A stretch of 64,000 nt of DNA, from contig NZ_CP020919.1 in the NCBI RefSeq assembly GCF_003076475.1, positions 186,001-250,000 on the forward strand, read 5' to 3'. Source of the DNA: Flavobacterium kingsejongi (lineage in GTDB: Bacteria; Bacteroidota; Bacteroidia; Flavobacteriales; Flavobacteriaceae). This document shows, piece after piece, positions 17,012 to 25,169 of this stretch (position 1 is its first letter; each line of letters begins with the position of its first letter). Under the pieces are notes generated by a model, which worked only from the letters and a program-made list of their open reading frames with translations, ran no database searches and was not told where the DNA came from. The translations under genes were made by a program, and so were the position numbers.

Positions 17012-17320
17012 ATGGAAGTAATCGCAATACAGAAATCCGCATTGGATGGAATGAAAAATGAGCTGAAGGAACTTTTGGAAATAACAAAAAGTGCCACCGA
17101 AAAATATGCCTCTATTTTTAATAAAGAGAAGTGGTTGGATAACCAGGAAGTGTGTTTGATGATGAAGATTACCAAACGGACTTTACAGACTTATAAGGAT
17201 AAAGGCATATTATCGAATTCCAGATTGAACCGCAAAAATTATTATAAACTCTCGGATGTAAAGACTTTGCTCGAAGCCGGACAGCCGTATAACACAGACA
17301 CCGATGGATTTAATAACTAA
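17012..17320 (+). CDS. helix-turn-helix (excisionase-like) DNA-binding protein 1
   Basis: This 102-residue protein has an N-terminal helical stretch and a C-terminal MerR/excisionase-type helix-turn-helix (WLDNQEVCLMMKITKRTLQT then KGILSNSRLNRKNYYKLSDV). Paired genes of this kind are common in Bacteroidetes conjugative elements, where relatives act in excision or transfer regulation (the Xis2 proteins of CTnDOT are of this type). Its end overlaps the next HTH gene by 17 bases, so the two are co-expressed. Function is inferred from domain and place. Confidence 0.8.
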   Translation: MEVIAIQKSALDGMKNELKELLEITKSATEKYASIFNKEKWLDNQEVCLMMKITKRTLQTYKDKGILSNSRLNRKNYYKLSDVKTLLEAGQPYNTDTDGFNN

Positions 17321-17600
17321 TGAAGCCGAAGAGATTATAGACCATCACGAAATGATACTCTTATTAAGAAATTACATCGAGGAAATATTGAAATATTACC
17401 GACCTGTAATGAACGGCGAAATATATCTTTCTGGTCAGAATGTTTGTGAACTATTGCACATCAGCAAACGTACATTACAGCAATATAGGAATGATAAAAT
17501 ATTACCCTTTATCCAAATAGGGGGAAAAATTATTTTTAAAGAATCAGATATACTCACTGCACTAGAGCAAAATTATGTAACCAATAAAGCTGGTTATTAA
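17304..17600 (+). CDS. helix-turn-helix (excisionase-like) DNA-binding protein 2
   Basis: This 98-residue paralogue of the preceding gene has YLSGQNVCELLHISKRTLQQ followed by NDKILPFIQIGGKIIFKESD, the same winged helix-turn-helix arrangement. It starts 17 bases inside the upstream gene. The two proteins share architecture (helical N-terminus, HTH_17 C-terminus) but differ in their recognition helix surroundings, so they may bind together. A role in excision or regulation of the element is likely but unproven. Confidence 0.8.
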   Translation: MDLITNEAEEIIDHHEMILLLRNYIEEILKYYRPVMNGEIYLSGQNVCELLHISKRTLQQYRNDKILPFIQIGGKIIFKESDILTALEQNYVTNKAGY

Positions 17601-17656
17601 TCATTTTTTTGACCTATTTGGCTTTAAAGGTATGATGAGTATCAAAAGCAGTTTAC

Positions 17657-17664
17657 TATCTTTG
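17657..17664 (+). promoter_or_regulatory. Bacteroidetes -7 element (TATCTTTG)
   Basis: TATCTTTG fits the TAnnTTTG consensus and lies about 20 bases before the first hairpin of the structured leader. No good TTTG -33 box is seen at the usual distance. It would start a transcript near 17,671 covering the leader and the receiver-like gene. Confidence 0.45.
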
Positions 17665-17682
17665 TATCGAAATATAGAAAAT

Positions 17683-17860
17683 CTTAAAGTGTTTTTACTT
17701 TAAGTCCCACATTGAAAACTGGTAATTTTTAGACAACGGGACAATAAGAAAGAACACCTATGCCATAGGCGTAGGTGCTCGCTTATTCGTTGTCGGGTAT
17801 ACCAGTACCTCAATGTGCGGTAAGTGTAGTGGCCTGCGCCTTATTTTTTTGCAGGACTAC
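17683..17860 (+). ncRNA. long structured leader RNA (three consecutive hairpins) before the receiver-like gene
   Basis: Three foldable units stand in series. First, CTTAAAGT (17683-17690) / ACTTTAAG (17697-17704). Second, a long rod made of five collinear helices: CACATTGA (17708-17715)/TCAATGTG (17810-17817), ACTGGTA (17718-17724)/TACCAGT (17800-17806), GACAACG (17732-17738)/CGTTGTC (17788-17794), AATAAG (17743-17748)/CTTATT (17782-17787) and CACCTA (17755-17760)/TAGGTG (17772-17777), capped by GCC-ATA-GGC. Third, GTAGT and CCTGC (17826-17837) pair with GCAGG and ACTAC (17851-17860). All arms are exact complements, so chance is unlikely. It could be a cis-regulatory leader, a stand-alone RNA, or DNA that acts when single-stranded. 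Confidence 0.7.
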
Positions 17861-17884
17861 ATCAACTTCAAAAAGTATGATGAT

Positions 17885-18271
17885 ATGGAAACTGGTACAG
17901 CACAAGAAAAAATTACCCTAGCTTTTATTAATGACAAAAGCCCGATTATTGATGCGATATACAATGACCTTACTGCTTTAGGCAATGAAATATTGTTCCG
18001 TTCGGAGAATATACAAGATGGATTACTTCAATTATCAGCACTGAAAACGCTTCCTAAAATTTGCGTAATTGACCTTGATTTTTATAACAAAAATGTGCTG
18101 GCACAACTTCATGAATTGAATGCGAAATATCCAACTATAAAACTAATTGCCCATAGCGATATTGATGCAGATAAAGTGGCAAAGTCTCTTTTAGAACTTG
18201 GGTTTTCAAGTTATTTACTGATTGGTAGCGATACCGAAGATTTTAAAAAAGTGATTGAGAAGTGCATTTAA
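17885..18271 (+). CDS. response-regulator receiver-like protein
   Basis: The ATG at 17885 (METGTAQEKITLAFINDKSP) gives 128 residues; an upstream in-frame start at 17813 lies inside the structured leader and is less likely. The fold reads like a CheY receiver: a strand KITLAFIND, then ICVIDLDFYN with the candidate phospho-aspartate, then IKLIAHSDID and a C-terminal helix. The canonical acidic pair at the N-terminus is weak and no output domain is present, so it may be a stand-alone or degenerate receiver. It stands downstream of the HTH pair and meets the next gene tail to tail with a 4-base overlap. Confidence 0.7.
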   Translation: METGTAQEKITLAFINDKSPIIDAIYNDLTALGNEILFRSENIQDGLLQLSALKTLPKICVIDLDFYNKNVLAQLHELNAKYPTIKLIAHSDIDADKVAKSLLELGFSSYLLIGSDTEDFKKVIEKCI

Positions 18272-19260
18272 CTCTCATCGATAATCCTAATTATCATATT
18301 GTTTTCTAATACAAATTGTATCTGGCCATATTTTTGAAATGGCCTTTCTTCTGAATTGGATGTTTTGGGGAAATACTTAACACCAATGGTTACGCCCGGT
18401 AAACTAATACTCCATGACGACCTGATTTTAAAGTCTTTTTTACACAACTTTTGCTCTGTTGAATTTAGATGTTCTTTAAACTCAGTAATTCCATCAGTTC
18501 TTAATAAGGTTTCCCAATTCAACTGTCTTTCATAAACAACTTCTTTGTCAAGATTTTTAAACATACCAAGTTCATCAAAACTATTACAAGCCTTTATGAA
18601 ATCCCTGATAATTTTTCGAGGTAATTTTTCAATTTCTCTTGTTTTTTTCTTTTTGTTCTCCAGATATAATTTAAAATCGCCTTCTACCAATTCGGACAAT
18701 TTATTATATCCAGAATGAAAGGCTTCTAGTTGAGATTTATAAAGTCTATCTTTTAATATTTCAGCCGTACTATCTTCAATTTTAGTTTTGAAATTATCTA
18801 ATAATAGAAACCCCTTTTCATCAGTTGCTTTGTTTATACCATCCACAATATTCACATAATAATACTGTTCTTTATCTTCAAATAGAACCTTGATTTTAGG
18901 GTTGAAATTTTCCGTTTTATGGGCTGACTTTTTAATTAGATATTTTGTTTCATCTAAGGGATTTTCAAGTGGTCTTCCCCAACCATCGGTGCAAAGTTCT
19001 GATTGGTATCTTGAAATTTGAATTCTGATTTCTTTACATCCTCTTTCAAGGTCTGTAGTATATTCGTAATCAGGGAAACAATTTTGCATTGCAGTATCCA
19101 ATTCCCATTCTTCATAATCACTTGTGAAGTTTATTTGATAGCTATTTTCATATTCACAGATATAAATCGGGAACTGCAAGCTCTTTTCAATAATTTTTTG
19201 TTGTATTATTTCAATATCTGATTTTCGGTTTACAGATATAGTAATCGACGTTTCTATCAT
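18268..19260 (-). CDS. hypothetical protein, 330 aa
   Basis: I do not recognise this protein. It is soluble and acidic/lysine-rich, with no signal peptide or membrane helix. A central charged helical stretch (YLENKKKKTREIEKLPRKII) precedes a C-terminal beta-rich part (SWSISLPGVTIGVKYFPKTS). It is on the minus strand, convergent with the receiver-like gene, and is followed at its 5' side by the first 107-bp repeat. Its AT-rich composition and isolated position fit accessory cargo of the ICE. No function can be assigned. Confidence 0.7.
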   Translation of the reverse strand: MIETSITISVNRKSDIEIIQQKIIEKSLQFPIYICEYENSYQINFTSDYEEWELDTAMQNCFPDYEYTTDLERGCKEIRIQISRYQSELCTDGWGRPLENPLDETKYLIKKSAHKTENFNPKIKVLFEDKEQYYYVNIVDGINKATDEKGFLLLDNFKTKIEDSTAEILKDRLYKSQLEAFHSGYNKLSELVEGDFKLYLENKKKKTREIEKLPRKIIRDFIKACNSFDELGMFKNLDKEVVYERQLNWETLLRTDGITEFKEHLNSTEQKLCKKDFKIRSSWSISLPGVTIGVKYFPKTSNSEERPFQKYGQIQFVLENNMIIRIIDES

Positions 19261-19345
19261 TGATGAGCTTTTTAAGGTTGGTTTTCTGAAGACGAAATAG
19301 CAACAAATTTAATGAATTAAAAATATCTTTTAAAAAGCGTTAAGT

Positions 19346-19452
19346 CAAAAACCAGACGTAAAAAAGCGACGTTCTTTTGCTTCTTTTCTTTGGTCGCAGA
19401 TGTGAAAAGAAAAGAAGTTCGCCAAAAGTAAAATGGGATAACGAATATCCCA
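19346..19452. repeat. 107-bp direct repeat, copy A
   Basis: It is almost identical to 21348-21454 (two mismatches seen) and in the same orientation. It contains a long inverted repeat built from TTCTTTTCTTT and AAAGAAAAGAA arms and a terminal hairpin TGGGATA-ACGAA-TATCCCA. Together with copy B it brackets the DUF6035 gene. It looks like a dispersed non-coding repeat; the short ORFs it creates on the minus strand are probably not genes. Confidence 0.85.
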
Positions 19453-19553
19453 AGCAATATTAACTCAATATGTTTGGCGCTTGGCGAAGAAGCGGATTTC
19501 GAAGCATTAAATTCACCCCAGCACAAAAAATGTTTCTGTTGATCTCTGTATGT

Positions 19554-21218
19554 TCATATTCCATCTTTTGGATAAAGGTCGTTAAAAACTTCGTCAAAAT
19601 CATATTTTTGTCTTGGCATCTTCGAGTAAAACTGTTCAACCTTTTTTTGAAAAGTTCCTTTTTTGTCAAGTTGAATTAGTTTGTCCCAAAATCCAAAACG
19701 CTTAAAGACTAATTCAACATACTCCCAATATTCACTGTAACTTTGAATAGCATTATTGGCGAATGAAACCCATACATTGCCTTTCGTATAATTGTACCAG
19801 ACCATTTGTTCTTTTCGTACAGTTTCCACAATAAAAAGTAATTTTGAAAAACGAACAACATCTGAAACAAGGTTTCTATCTTTCAGATTATTACAAAAAT
19901 TGAAAATGTGAAAATTTTCTTCTGTTATTTTCTGTTCATCTTTAAATTTAGACAATGTTAATTTATCATTTTCGGTTAGTCTGTAACCTGTTTTAAATAA
20001 ATACAATGCAGGCATAGTTTTGTGAATATTCTCATTTTCGAATAAAGCTTGTAAAGGTGTTCTGCCATTTTCTGTAGAATATATATCAAGCTCAATGTTA
20101 TTCGTTTTTAAAATGAAACTAAGAAAAACAACATCGTCTTGTGTTGCTTCGTCAATCCATTTAATTAAAGGCGATTTACTTTTTCCTCTTAAGTCCAATG
20201 TTTTGTTTAGAATACCGAGTTCAAAATCGTCCAATTCTTCAATTTCAATTGAAATAATGTCAAAATTTTGAGATTTCTTTTTTCGGAAATCTGCAATTTT
20301 AGTAATTATTTTTTTTGCCGTTTTTTCTGCATTTTCAAGTTTTACTTGTTCACGTCTTTTTCTTTCGGCTTCTTTTAATTCTTCGACCTTTTGTTTTTGA
20401 AGTGTTTCCGTTTTTATTTTGTTGTCGCCATAATTGTAGAAATACACTTGAAAAACTTCGCTGTCAAATTTTAGTTCATTCAATGTAACAGAGTTATTGA
20501 GCCATTTCGTTAGCAATTTGTTGTCGTCTGTGAGGAAAGGGAACTTGTAATCGCAATCAAGTTTAAGTGTTTCTGATTTTTCGTCAAGTTTGAAAAAGTT
20601 TTCATACTTGGCTAAATATTTTATATCTCGTTCTAAAGTCCCTTGATTGTGTATATCAAAGTTGTCAAGTATCCAAATTAGATACATTCCGTGTTTTTTA
20701 TAAAAGTTTTGACGACTTAGAATGTAGCCAAGCGATAAATCAGAAAGTTGAATTTCAAATACAAGTTCTTTGTCTTGATATTTGCAATAAACATCTGGTC
20801 TTCTTTTCTCGTTGTCTTTGACGATAAACTTGTTGTCAATTTGAATAGTGTTTAAATCAACGCCTGATACGATTTTTAAAAGTACGCCAATTTTGTTTTT
20901 CAGTTCTTTGTGTCTGTCGCTTTCTTTGGCTTTTAGAATTGCGGTTAATTTTTCGTGGTCGTACGGAGAAAGTTTTCCATCTGCTAAAATACAAAAATCG
21001 TGTCCCGGTTTATGCTTAAAATGAAGTCTGTCATACTTACTACCTGAAACCATTAAATCTTGTTCACATTCGCAACAAGAAAGTTCAAGATTTTTTTCGT
21101 GATATTTTCTTCTAATTTGAAATGCGTCTTTGGTTATGTCAAACACTTTGTCTGCATCAAGAATTTCTCCCGATGTTTTGTTAAACGCAATTTTTATTGA
21201 GCGGTCGTGTCGTCCCAT
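19554..21218 (-). CDS. DUF6035/CoiA-like protein with zinc-finger and PD-(D/E)xK-like nuclease domain
   Basis: This 554-residue protein begins with a Cys/His cluster (SCCECEQDLMVSGS followed by HFKHKPGHDFC, about residues 48-80) that could bind zinc. It is followed by a CoiA-like nuclease core: RRPDVYCKYQDKELVFEIQL (about 138-157) holds the PD and ExQ positions of PD-(D/E)xK enzymes. The C-terminal half is helical with a coiled coil (EELKEAERKRREQVKLENAE) and an ankyrin-like NGRTPLQALF. CoiA-type proteins act on DNA in competence. The DUF6035 label and any defence role are inference from sequence and context: it sits alone between two 107-bp repeats in the accessory part of the ICE. Confidence 0.7.
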   Translation of the reverse strand: MGRHDRSIKIAFNKTSGEILDADKVFDITKDAFQIRRKYHEKNLELSCCECEQDLMVSGSKYDRLHFKHKPGHDFCILADGKLSPYDHEKLTAILKAKESDRHKELKNKIGVLLKIVSGVDLNTIQIDNKFIVKDNEKRRPDVYCKYQDKELVFEIQLSDLSLGYILSRQNFYKKHGMYLIWILDNFDIHNQGTLERDIKYLAKYENFFKLDEKSETLKLDCDYKFPFLTDDNKLLTKWLNNSVTLNELKFDSEVFQVYFYNYGDNKIKTETLQKQKVEELKEAERKRREQVKLENAEKTAKKIITKIADFRKKKSQNFDIISIEIEELDDFELGILNKTLDLRGKSKSPLIKWIDEATQDDVVFLSFILKTNNIELDIYSTENGRTPLQALFENENIHKTMPALYLFKTGYRLTENDKLTLSKFKDEQKITEENFHIFNFCNNLKDRNLVSDVVRFSKLLFIVETVRKEQMVWYNYTKGNVWVSFANNAIQSYSEYWEYVELVFKRFGFWDKLIQLDKKGTFQKKVEQFYSKMPRQKYDFDEVFNDLYPKDGI

Positions 21219-21347
21219 TTTTTATATCGTAATTGTGTTGTATTGTATCGTTTTAGCATGATTGCTAAGCTCTAAAATGACGAAATGAGTATTTTATATA
21301 TCAGAACAAAGCAATTAGTTTAGTAAAATACAAATTTACTTAATTAC

Positions 21348-21454
21348 CAAAAACCAGACGTAAAAAAGCGACGTTCTTTTGCTTCTTTTCTTTGGTCGCA
21401 GATGTAAAAAGAAAAGAAGTTCGCCAAAAGCAAAATGGGATAACGAATATCCCA
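21348..21454. repeat. 107-bp direct repeat, copy B
   Basis: This is the second copy of the repeat at 19346-19452, exactly 2,002 bp away and in the same orientation, with the same internal palindromes. The pair could have arisen by insertion of a mobile cassette or could allow its deletion by homologous recombination. Confidence 0.85.
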
Positions 21455-21466
21455 CGAAATAATGAC

Positions 21467-21532
21467 GCAACCTTTTTGGTAAAATGTAAGGAAATGGAAT
21501 TGTGGAGTGGTACATTTTGGCAAAGTGGTTGC
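21467..21532. other. nested inverted repeat next to repeat copy B
   Basis: GCAACC (21467-21472) pairs with GGTTGC (21527-21532), and inside it AAAATGTA (21481-21488) pairs with TACATTTT (21511-21518). It follows the 107-bp repeat by 12 bases and precedes the 3' end of the PRTRC operon. A further CCCGA-TTT-TCGGG hairpin lies at about 21591-21603. These may end transcription of the PRTRC operon or mark an insertion border. Confidence 0.45.
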
Positions 21533-21602
21533 ACCTAATTAAATGCAAAAATACGTTTCCGACCGTAGCGAGGAATTGCATTTTTGCCGCCCGATTTTCG
21601 GG

Positions 21603-22412
21603 TCAGGCGACTTTTATCGGGTGGGTATTAAAATCTTTCAGATTGTGGAAAAACCCCCTGTATTCTGACATTCCATAACGGAACAAATTCCAGAGCAGGG
21701 AACATCCCATTTGTGCCAAAGATGAATTGATAAATAAATCCTGTTTTTCTAATGCTTCGGCAAGTGAACAACTTGGCGTGTCGTCCTGTTCTTCGGACTG
21801 TTTCAGTAGTTCTGCAAATTCATCGGTAACAAATGGCAGGCTTGCCACCGTTTCGTATTTCTCGGAATTGGGTTGTTGGATAGTTCCTATTGTAGATATT
21901 AGCACTTGCCCTGTGTGTTGACTATTGCCAAAATCTAACCAATAACGTGGGCGGTTGGAATAGGCTTTACCGTTGTTCAGCATTTTTAAAATGTCCGCAA
22001 TCTCAAATCTTGCTCTTACGCTATCTACACAAGAAATATAAATACTTGCACCTACATTTTCGGGCAATTTATCCAAACAGTCTTTTTCAAATTTTATCGT
22101 TTCTGCTTTCCAATTTGTTCCCGAAAATCGGTTGGCTCTGTTAATTAGTGCAACGGATTTGTACAATCCAATTTCAGATTCTGCAAAACGCTGTCTGCCC
22201 AAATTTGCTTGGGTAATTAAATCATCATCCCAAAGGCGGATTTGTAATCCTGCGTGTCCCAACTCAATTAAACTGTGGTTCATTTCCATCAATGCAGTCA
22301 AAACCTTTGAACCTGTGCCACCTGCACCAATTAAATTTACTAAAATCGGATTGGTCGGATTGATTAAATCGCTATCCGTAAAATGTATTTTTTGTTTAGC
22401 TATATTCATCAC
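21603..22412 (-). CDS. PRTRC system ThiF-family protein
   Basis: This 269-residue protein has the E1/ThiF/MoeB adenylating fold: the nucleotide-binding loop LIGAGGTGSKVL near residues 26-37, then WDDDLITQANLGRQRF (the D...N..R..Q pattern of E1 enzymes, about 61-76) and YISCVDSVRAR near 128-138. PRTRC means ParB-related, ThiF-related cassette, a conserved group of unknown function on plasmids and conjugative elements. Its start overlaps the protein B gene by 4 bases. The substrate of the adenylation is not known. Confidence 0.88.
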   Translation of the reverse strand: MMNIAKQKIHFTDSDLINPTNPILVNLIGAGGTGSKVLTALMEMNHSLIELGHAGLQIRLWDDDLITQANLGRQRFAESEIGLYKSVALINRANRFSGTNWKAETIKFEKDCLDKLPENVGASIYISCVDSVRARFEIADILKMLNNGKAYSNRPRYWLDFGNSQHTGQVLISTIGTIQQPNSEKYETVASLPFVTDEFAELLKQSEEQDDTPSCSLAEALEKQDLFINSSLAQMGCSLLWNLFRYGMSEYRGFFHNLKDFNTHPIKVA

Positions 22413-23131
22413 AAAAGATTTTTAAGTGTTTTGTTATTCGGTTTCAATACCTCTTTCGGGAAGGCTTTATCTGTACCAATTAGGTTTTTCCAAACGGTTA
22501 CACAATTTCCGTTTATCGGATTGTAATTTCCCAATAAATGACTGAAATAGCTATTGAAAAAATAGCTTTCCCAAGCTTGTATAAATTCCTCCACGGATGC
22601 CGAATTTTGAATATCAATATTTACCGTTCCCATACAAACGTTGCCGTTTTCATACACATTGAAAAATGGTGCGTAATGCAAAAGCGTTTTTTCTGTGGGT
22701 CTTCTGTCGCTTTTCAAAGCAAAAACTGAAAGACTATTTTTACTGGCAAACCAAAGCATTGGCGGTACTTGTGCTTTTCCGTTCGGAATACCCAAACCAT
22801 TTACAAAATACAATTGCCTTTGCTGTGCCTTGGTGTACCAAAGTACCGTACCTTTTTCACTCGGATTGATGTGCAGAATGTTGGTTGGCAAAATTCCTTT
22901 AGGTTTTAAAAAAGCTTTGTTCTTTTCTTCGTCGGTCTGTAATGATTTTGCCAATACATTGGCTTCTTTTACCGTCAAAAGATGCGCATTTATTGGATTT
23001 CCATTTCTGTCCATATCGAAATGCTCCACGTAGCTATCGGTATTTGTTCCTTTGGTTTCATAAAAAACCAAAGCAGATTTTGGAAAATATAATGTTCCAA
23101 AATTCTCCGTGATGTCGTTTAGGTTATTCAT
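22409..23131 (-). CDS. PRTRC system protein B
   Basis: This 240-residue protein matches PRTRC protein B in its start (ENFGTLYFPKSALVFYETKG), its central YFVNGLGIPNGKAQVPPMLW and its place directly upstream of the ThiF gene. No enzymatic motif is evident. It overlaps both neighbours by 4 bases, so the three genes are translated together. It is cytoplasmic by composition, and its function in the cassette is unknown. Confidence 0.85.
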   Translation of the reverse strand: MNNLNDITENFGTLYFPKSALVFYETKGTNTDSYVEHFDMDRNGNPINAHLLTVKEANVLAKSLQTDEEKNKAFLKPKGILPTNILHINPSEKGTVLWYTKAQQRQLYFVNGLGIPNGKAQVPPMLWFASKNSLSVFALKSDRRPTEKTLLHYAPFFNVYENGNVCMGTVNIDIQNSASVEEFIQAWESYFFNSYFSHLLGNYNPINGNCVTVWKNLIGTDKAFPKEVLKPNNKTLKNLL

Positions 23132-24303
23132 TTTACTGTCGTTTTATATTCATTTAATAAACCGCATAAGTCGTTCAATATGGGAAACAAGCGGTTTTCA
23201 AAATCAAGGTTGTTTGCTGTTATTTCGCTTCCGTCAAAGTGCTTTGAAATCGTAGGTTCTGCCATTGCACCGTACTCATTAAATTCATTATTGATACTTT
23301 CCGAAAGGCTTTCATACAACCAACCTTTGGTATCTGCTACAAATGAAATATATTTTTCCATTCCAATGGTTTCATTATCGCAATCATCATTATAAGGGTC
23401 TTGTTCCGAAATGGGGGCGTTTCTAAAAATACTTGTTGTGGGATATTCCGTAAAAAGTACAAAAACTTTAGAAGCTAATTGCCAACATTCTTGGTCAAAT
23501 TCATCAAGGCTTTTGAAGTTGTTTAAACGCTGTTCAAATAGTTGTAAATTGATACGATTGAATAGTTTCTGTTCTATCTTATCTCCAATTTGTTCGGCTT
23601 GTCTTAACTCGCCTTTGTATTTCTCAGTTTCATCCGTTTCATCGTCCTGTTCCACCCAATCGCACATCATTTCATACATCCAATACAAATAGCTATTTTC
23701 CCGTCGGTAATAAGGTAGGTCGGCAATGTGGTATAAATAACTGAATACGGAAACCAACAATTGAGCGGTCTTTTTATACTTCAGGTTATGGAGCATTTTA
23801 AAGAGCGGAATGATAGGAATATAATACAAAGTCGTTCTTGTGTCGTACCGTTCCTCACTTATAAAAAAGGTTTTCTTACTGTCCTGTACCAATCGTAAAC
23901 TATCCCAATTCAAATGGGTGCGTTTTAACTTGGTTTCTATATCCCACATCGCCAAAGTTATATTGTAAGGATAGCCGTAAATCTGTGTCTGCATCGGTTC
24001 TACGCCATAATGCTCGGCAAGTTTAGAAAGGGATTGATAAATATCCCTCTCCATTTTTGCTGTTTCCTTACAAGCCTGGAAAGATTGTTCTGTTTTCAGT
24101 TTAGGCAGAAATGTGGACTTTAGAAAACCATTGGCAACATTGCTATCGGTACGGCTTTCCGTTTGTCTTTTTGTACTTGGTTTGCATCTTTTGGTCTTTG
24201 CATCCACTGTGCGAACTCGTTTAACTGTCGATGCAATTGCCGTTGTCGTTTCTGTTCTGGGATTTTGATAATCCCCGATATTATATGTGGTTGCATAATT
24301 CAT
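23128..24303 (-). CDS. PRTRC-cassette protein of unknown function, 391 aa
   Basis: I do not recognise a domain in this 391-residue protein. The first 90 residues are Thr/Lys/Arg-rich and probably disordered. The rest is predicted helical, with many aromatic residues (ADLPYYRRENSYLYWMYEMM near 200) and an acidic patch (DDETDETEKYKGEL). It lies between the genes for PRTRC proteins C and B and overlaps protein B by 4 bases, so it belongs to the same operon. Similar uncharacterised genes commonly sit here in Bacteroidetes PRTRC cassettes; this is family knowledge, not a measured match. Confidence 0.7.
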   Translation of the reverse strand: MNYATTYNIGDYQNPRTETTTAIASTVKRVRTVDAKTKRCKPSTKRQTESRTDSNVANGFLKSTFLPKLKTEQSFQACKETAKMERDIYQSLSKLAEHYGVEPMQTQIYGYPYNITLAMWDIETKLKRTHLNWDSLRLVQDSKKTFFISEERYDTRTTLYYIPIIPLFKMLHNLKYKKTAQLLVSVFSYLYHIADLPYYRRENSYLYWMYEMMCDWVEQDDETDETEKYKGELRQAEQIGDKIEQKLFNRINLQLFEQRLNNFKSLDEFDQECWQLASKVFVLFTEYPTTSIFRNAPISEQDPYNDDCDNETIGMEKYISFVADTKGWLYESLSESINNEFNEYGAMAEPTISKHFDGSEITANNLDFENRLFPILNDLCGLLNEYKTTVK

Positions 24304-24321
24304 CTTTTTTACAATTTTGGT

Positions 24322-24540
24322 TTAACCTTTTGTACCCATTACGCTCTCAAATTTGTACTCTACGGCATCGTCTTTTATTTGCGGTGCAGATATTTTTGCC
24401 GTTGTCAAAATCGGGTACATATTGGCGTAAAAATTCATCACGGCTTCCACACTCCAACGTGGTTCGGGGTCGGTCAGTTTGATGTCTTGTCCTTTATCTT
24501 TGAGTATAAAAATTCGTTCTAATTGCGTTGCTAATAACAT
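24322..24540 (-). CDS. PRTRC system protein C
   Basis: This 72-residue protein reads RIFILKDKGQDIKLTDPEPR followed by a SVEAVMNFYANMYPILTTA segment, which is the compact PRTRC C family. The pattern resembles a small ubiquitin-like fold in length and strand order, which would suit a partner of the ThiF-type enzyme; that is inference. It lies 17 bases after the protein E gene and 18 before the unknown 391-aa gene. Confidence 0.85.
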   Translation of the reverse strand: MLLATQLERIFILKDKGQDIKLTDPEPRWSVEAVMNFYANMYPILTTAKISAPQIKDDAVEYKFESVMGTKG

Positions 24541-24557
24541 AATTTTGAAATTTTAGA

Positions 24558-25169
24558 TTAATAATTTTGTTCGTCCTCGTCTGTTTCATCAATAGGATAA
24601 TCATCAAAAACCTTTTCCTCTTGCTGTGGTTCGGGTTTTTCTACTTCGGTTTCTCCAAAAAGGCTCGGTGTTGCAAACTTGTCAGATAGTGCATTTTTAC
24701 GTTTGCGTATCTCGTCTGCTTTTTCGGGAAACTCTATTATATCGGGTACTTTCATCCACGCTTCACGGAATTTGCATTCCTTCTCCAATTCATCAGCTTT
24801 TGCCATTCCGTCTTTGAACTTCTTGTCTTTGGCTTCCTGCTCTTTCTTCTGTTTATCGGCTTTTTCTTTCTCCATAGCCGATTGCTTTTTGACTTCTTCC
24901 AATTGTTTTAAGAATTTTTCCATATCTACCATTAAACCCGAAACGGTTTGGATAGGTGCAGTTATTTGCTCAAAAAAACCATCATCAAACTCCTGCGGTG
25001 TAGCGTTAAATATCAATGGCGGAATTAGGTTTTTGGCGTTATCTCCGCATTGTTCGTTGTTGAGCATAACCGATACGATTAGGTTATTTTCTGCTCCTTT
25101 TGAAATGTTCAGTTGTAAAACTCCTGTAAAGTCCAACTGCTGTATCTGATTAAAAAAATTAGTGTTCAT
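24558..25169 (-). CDS. PRTRC system protein E
   Basis: This 203-residue protein begins NTNFFNQIQQLDFTGVLQLN, typical of PRTRC protein E, and has a conserved LIPPLIFNATPQEFDDGFF segment. The middle is a long Lys/Glu coiled coil (about 95-135) and the tail is acidic (DDYPIDETDEDEQ). It overlaps the upstream small gene by 4 bases. The role is unknown; the acidic tail could bind a basic DNA-binding partner. Confidence 0.85.
   Translation of the reverse strand: MNTNFFNQIQQLDFTGVLQLNISKGAENNLIVSVMLNNEQCGDNAKNLIPPLIFNATPQEFDDGFFEQITAPIQTVSGLMVDMEKFLKQLEEVKKQSAMEKEKADKQKKEQEAKDKKFKDGMAKADELEKECKFREAWMKVPDIIEFPEKADEIRKRKNALSDKFATPSLFGETEVEKPEPQQEEKVFDDYPIDETDEDEQNY

Noticed and set aside
17683..17860. 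Retron ncRNA
   Set aside because: No reverse transcriptase gene is nearby and the fold has no a1/a2 arms around an msd stem as in retrons.
17813..17884. Longer start for the receiver-like protein
   Set aside because: The extra residues are encoded by the hairpin region, and the receiver fold starts right after ATG 17885.
21336..21581. Short minus-strand ORFs inside the 107-bp repeats (also 19317-19526)
   Set aside because: The same peptide arises at both repeat copies from the palindromic sequence. There is no upstream signal and it changes frame at the repeat edges.
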